From positions 1 to 24,012 of the forward strand of contig CAZNDN010000059.1 in NCBI GenBank assembly GCA_964571815.1: a stretch of 24,012 bases of DNA. The letters are read 5' to 3'. A model generated the notes under the pieces. The model did not search any database and was not told where the DNA came from. It saw nothing but the letters and a program-made list of their open reading frames with translations. This document shows, piece after piece, positions 23,212-24,012 of the stretch (the first letter of the stretch is position 1; every line of letters starts with the position of its first letter). The position numbers and the translations under genes are program-made. This DNA is from CAZNDN01 sp964571815 (GTDB taxonomy: Bacteria; Fibrobacterota; Chitinivibrionia; Chitinivibrionales; WJKA01).

Positions 23212-24012
23212 TTAGAGCTGAATGGTTGCAACGGTATCTTTGAGTATTTCCGACACCGTAGGATGCGGAAACACGATTTCCCTGATTTCCTCCACGCGCA
23301 ATTCTTCTTCGATCATGGCCGCAGCCCCGTAAATCATCTCCGAGCACTCCGCGCCGATCATGTGAACACCGAGCAGGGTATGGTATCTTTTGTCAACGAC
23401 CACCTTGCAGACTCCCCTGCCGCGTTCGGTTTCGGTCAAATAGCGTCCGCTGAAACTCATCGGGAGCTTGCCTTCGACAACATCATAGCCCTGCTCCCTC
23501 GCCTGCCCGGCGGTGAGTCCGACAGCGGCCGCTTCGGGATGTGCGTATATCACGGCGGGGACGGCATGATATCGCATGCGACCGGTGCGTCCGAGCATGT
23601 CCCCGATACAGACTTCGCCTTCACGGTAGGCCGTGTGCGCAAGCATTGACCTGCCGTTGACATCGCCGGCGGCCCATACGCCGGCAACGTTGGTTTTGCC
23701 GTGCCGGTCGACACGCACCGCTCCGCGCTCGACCAGTACGTTGAGCTGCTCCAGCCCGATACCGGCCGTTCGCGGCCTCCTCCCCACGCTCATCAAAACC
23801 GTGTCGGCCGGGATTTCCCTTGTCTCACCCGAAGCTTCGAATTGTACGGTGTGATCGCCGATTTCGGTTACCCGGGCGGACAGTTCGAAGGCAATGCCTT
23901 TGCGCCGCAGCACCTTCAGCAGTATGCCGGCGATTTCCCCGTCGATTGGTCCTCCCACGGCGGGAAGCATCTCCACGACGGTTACGCTGCTTCCGATTTC
24001 GGCAAAGAAGGT
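23212..24012 (-). CDS. lpd: Dihydrolipoamide dehydrogenase (E3), C-terminal part
   Basis: The FAD/NAD flavoprotein that reoxidises the lipoyl group of 2-oxo acid dehydrogenase complexes. The frame is open from the window edge, so only the last 266 residues are present. The visible part begins in the NAD-binding domain with FFAEIGSSVTVVEMLP, then MSVGRRPRTAGIGLEQLNV, the FAD motif GVWAAGDVNGRSMLAHTA and the dimerisation domain. It ends with HPTVSE near residues 250-255 of the visible fragment, whose His-Glu pair is the catalytic base. The redox CxxxxC and first FAD motif lie outside the window. It precedes the fused E1 by 19 nt, so one operon is likely. Related disulfide reductases such as mercuric reductase are less likely in this context. 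Confidence 0.93.
   Translation of the reverse strand, partial: TFFAEIGSSVTVVEMLPAVGGPIDGEIAGILLKVLRRKGIAFELSARVTEIGDHTVQFEASGETREIPADTVLMSVGRRPRTAGIGLEQLNVLVERGAVRVDRHGKTNVAGVWAAGDVNGRSMLAHTAYREGEVCIGDMLGRTGRMRYHAVPAVIYAHPEAAAVGLTAGQAREQGYDVVEGKLPMSFSGRYLTETERGRGVCKVVVDKRYHTLLGVHMIGAECSEMIYGAAAMIEEELRVEEIREIVFPHPTVSEILKDTVATIQL

Noticed and set aside
1..24012. tRNA, rRNA, CRISPR, transposon ends, phage or defence genes
   Set aside because: By eye I found no T-loop consensus with cloverleaf context, no regularly spaced repeats, and no transposase, integrase or nuclease genes. A tRNA or covariance-model scan would settle the RNA part.

Overview
This window comes from a diderm (Gram-negative-type) bacterium of moderately high GC. 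It encodes Sec-exported outer-membrane proteins (an OmpA-type peptidoglycan anchor and an Omp85-like barrel ending in Phe), a periplasmic TlpA-type thioredoxin and Rho. The metallopeptidase + beta-propeller + Omp85-like barrel protein, the beta-helix + thrombospondin-3 + OmpA protein and the fused E1 dehydrogenase remind me of the FCB group and nearby candidate phyla (Gemmatimonadota, Zixibacteria, Latescibacteria and similar). That placement is inference. No marker gene in the window settles it.

Layout, left to right. (1) 1-5340, cell envelope: a minus-strand pair (an OmpA-like protein, then the start of another exported protein cut by the window edge) faces a plus-strand 1065-residue metallopeptidase/propeller/barrel protein across a 473-bp intergenic region. 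That region holds a good sigma70 promoter for the OmpA gene, with an inverted repeat over its -10. (2) 5391-8076: guaA (GMP synthase, long form with a doubled C-terminal domain) on minus, preceded by a possible 9-codon leader ORF, and divergent from a small two-TM HAMP protein on plus. (3) 8097-15416: one minus-strand cluster groES-groEL-hrcA-grpE-dnaK-dnaJ, behind a TTGACA-17-TATTTT promoter overlapped by a perfect CIRCE operator. The HrcA repressor and both chaperone machines appear to share one transcript, which would make it a self-regulating heat-shock operon. (4) 15557-17348, plus strand: a membrane-anchored TPR protein and an HU/IHF protein with its own promoter. (5) 17345-20293, minus strand: rho-proC-tlpA-like, preceded by a long rho leader. 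(6) 20724-24012, minus strand: the C-terminal part of dihydrolipoamide dehydrogenase (E3), then an alpha-beta fused 2-oxo acid dehydrogenase E1. No E2 is visible.

I recognise no tRNA, rRNA, CRISPR, insertion sequence, phage gene or defence island. The window is mainly core chromosome. The points most worth a second look are unusual domain architectures (the 1065-aa protein, the TlpA protein with an HTH/LysM-like tail, the eukaryote-like GMP synthase, insertions in the fused E1) and compact regulatory sites (operator over the OmpA promoter, CIRCE, guaA leader ORF, hrcA start next to the groEL stops). I did not find a convincing wholly new system.
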